From positions 62,001 through 126,000 of the forward strand of contig NZ_JAGGJA010000004.1 in NCBI RefSeq assembly GCF_026229185.1: a DNA stretch of 64,000 nt. The letters run 5' to 3'. The notes beneath the pieces are model-generated. The model saw nothing but the letters and a program-made list of their open reading frames with translations. It was not told the origin of the DNA and searched no databases. Of the stretch, positions 63,119 to 64,000 are shown piece after piece (position 1 is the first letter of the stretch; every line of letters starts with the position of its first letter). This DNA comes from Fodinibius salsisoli (GTDB lineage Bacteria; Bacteroidota; Rhodothermia; Balneolales; Balneolaceae). The position numbers were made by a program, and so were the translations under genes.

Positions 63119-64000
63119 ATGAGAGTTATTATGTCGACGTTAAAAACTATTATTGTTTTAATATTTGCCTCTTTTGTAGTAATAGGATGTCAGCCCGATC
63201 TGCTGGAAACGATCCCTAATGACAGGATATCCGCAGATATTTTCTGGCAAACGGAAGCTGATGCTGAATTAGCAGCCAATGCATTATATCCGACACTGGA
63301 TGGGTTGCGAACAGTAACCTATGACGGAATCACCGATATTCTGCATACCAACCGTGCATTTATGGGAAATTATACCATAGAACGGGGACGGGCCACTGCA
63401 GACCATGGACGTTTTTTAGGTGAATGGGATGATGCCTATGAAGCCATACGGCGCGCCAACGATTTTATGGATAATATTGATCGCGTGGAAAGTGATAATG
63501 CTGATGTGATTAATAGGCTGAAGGGAGAAGTCATGACTATAAGAGCCTATCATTATATCAAGTTGGCTATGCTATATGGGGATGTCCCCCTTATTACCAA
63601 AGGTATAGACATAGAGGAAGGCCGAAATGTCACCCGAACGCCTGTTGATGAAGTCTGGAACTTTATTGCTTCAGAATTAGATAAAGCGGCCTCCTTGCTT
63701 CCTGTTGATAATGGAAGCCGAATTAGTCAGGGAGTTGCCAATGGGCTTAAAGCCCGGGCCATGTTGTTTGCCGGTCGTTATGCCGAGGCTGCCGTTGCTG
63801 CAAAGGATGTTATGGATAGCGGGCAATATGACCTCCATTCTTCATACTTTGAACTATTCCAATATGAAGGAGAAGGCAATAATGAAGTGATATTACAAAG
63901 GGAATATGCCAAAGGAACAGATAATCATAATCCATACACAGTATTGGCTCCCTGGAGTCAAATAGGGGGAAGTAACGGAAGTCAATATGTGCCGACGGCT
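63119..64000 (+). CDS. SusD/RagB-family outer-membrane lipoprotein, truncated by window end
   Basis: It begins at ATG 63119 or, more likely by signal shape, ATG 63131, seven to nineteen bases after susC, and is open to the right edge (about 294 codons seen of an expected 480-600). Lipobox VVIGC, then LLETIPNDRISADIFWQTEADAELAANALYP, the characteristic SusD N-terminus, and the TPR-like segment with RAYHYIKLAMLYGDVPLITK. It binds glycan at the cell surface and acts as lid of the SusC channel. The rest of the operon lies outside the window. Confidence 0.93.
   Translation, partial: MRVIMSTLKTIIVLIFASFVVIGCQPDLLETIPNDRISADIFWQTEADAELAANALYPTLDGLRTVTYDGITDILHTNRAFMGNYTIERGRATADHGRFLGEWDDAYEAIRRANDFMDNIDRVESDNADVINRLKGEVMTIRAYHYIKLAMLYGDVPLITKGIDIEEGRNVTRTPVDEVWNFIASELDKAASLLPVDNGSRISQGVANGLKARAMLFAGRYAEAAVAAKDVMDSGQYDLHSSYFELFQYEGEGNNEVILQREYAKGTDNHNPYTVLAPWSQIGGSNGSQYVPTA

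Noticed and set aside
63705-63890. 61-codon frame near the right end
   Set aside because: Lies in another frame of the SusD gene, whose lipobox and TPR-like sequence are clear.

Overview
The window looks like a chromosomal segment of a member of the Bacteroidota/Balneolota group, perhaps a Balneola- or Fodinibius-like bacterium. The evidence is a SusC/SusD pair with an FecI/FecR-type sigma/anti-sigma couple, Bacteroidota-style lipoprotein signals, DUF1080 and Gfo/Idh/MocA secreted proteins, a short Hc1 (histone H1-like) protein, and weak Shine-Dalgarno signals. The genus is inference. No rRNA, tRNA, CRISPR array, prophage or complete insertion sequence was seen.

Region 1 (about 0.1-17.9 kb, all + strand) is a dense pectin/rhamnogalacturonan degradation cluster. 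It holds three GH28 enzymes, two tandem PL1 pectate lyases, a GH43, a CE8 pectin methylesterase, a CE12-type rhamnogalacturonan acetylesterase, another SGNH hydrolase, three alpha/beta-hydrolase esterases, a DUF1593 protein and a KdgF-like cupin. Nearly all are secreted or lipoproteins. Together they would remove methyl and acetyl groups, cut the backbone by lysis and hydrolysis, and trim side chains. The cluster is already under way at the left edge, so more of it probably lies upstream.

Region 2 (18.1-25.2 kb) carries four consecutive S1 formylglycine sulfatases of different architecture, which suggests a sulfated or sulfate-associated polysaccharide. Region 3 (25.5-30.8 kb) is a compact secreted redox set: gluconate-2-dehydrogenase subunit-3-like protein, GMC flavoprotein, double-DUF1080 protein and Gfo/Idh/MocA oxidoreductase. 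This resembles the 3-keto-glycoside oxidation/elimination route of glycoside cleavage. Region 4 (31.0-34.7 kb) is cytoplasmic hexuronate catabolism: UxaE-type epimerase, SDR hexuronate reductase and UxaA-type altronate dehydratase. A perfect 24-bp palindrome with a LacI-family-like core lies just upstream of uxaA, and a degenerate copy of the core lies upstream of the DUF1080 gene, suggesting shared control by a regulator not encoded here.

Region 5 (34.8-57.6 kb) is ordinary chromosome: Hc1-like protein, an amino-acid-kinase-like protein, a domain-swapped cytidine deaminase, a GH3/beta-lactamase fusion, a penicillin-acylase family protein, hydroxyacyl-CoA dehydrogenase, an AraD1/GguC-type protein, threonine dehydratase, threonine aldolase, ArgD-like aminotransferase, Tex, an inositol-monophosphatase family protein, a zinc alcohol dehydrogenase, an inactive-looking M1 peptidase homologue and an SDR. 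It contains a 1-kb gene-free stretch and two palindromic or inverted-repeat elements.

Region 6 (57.9-64.0 kb) starts another polysaccharide-uptake locus: ECF sigma factor, FecR anti-sigma factor, SusC with an STN signalling domain, and a SusD cut off by the right edge.
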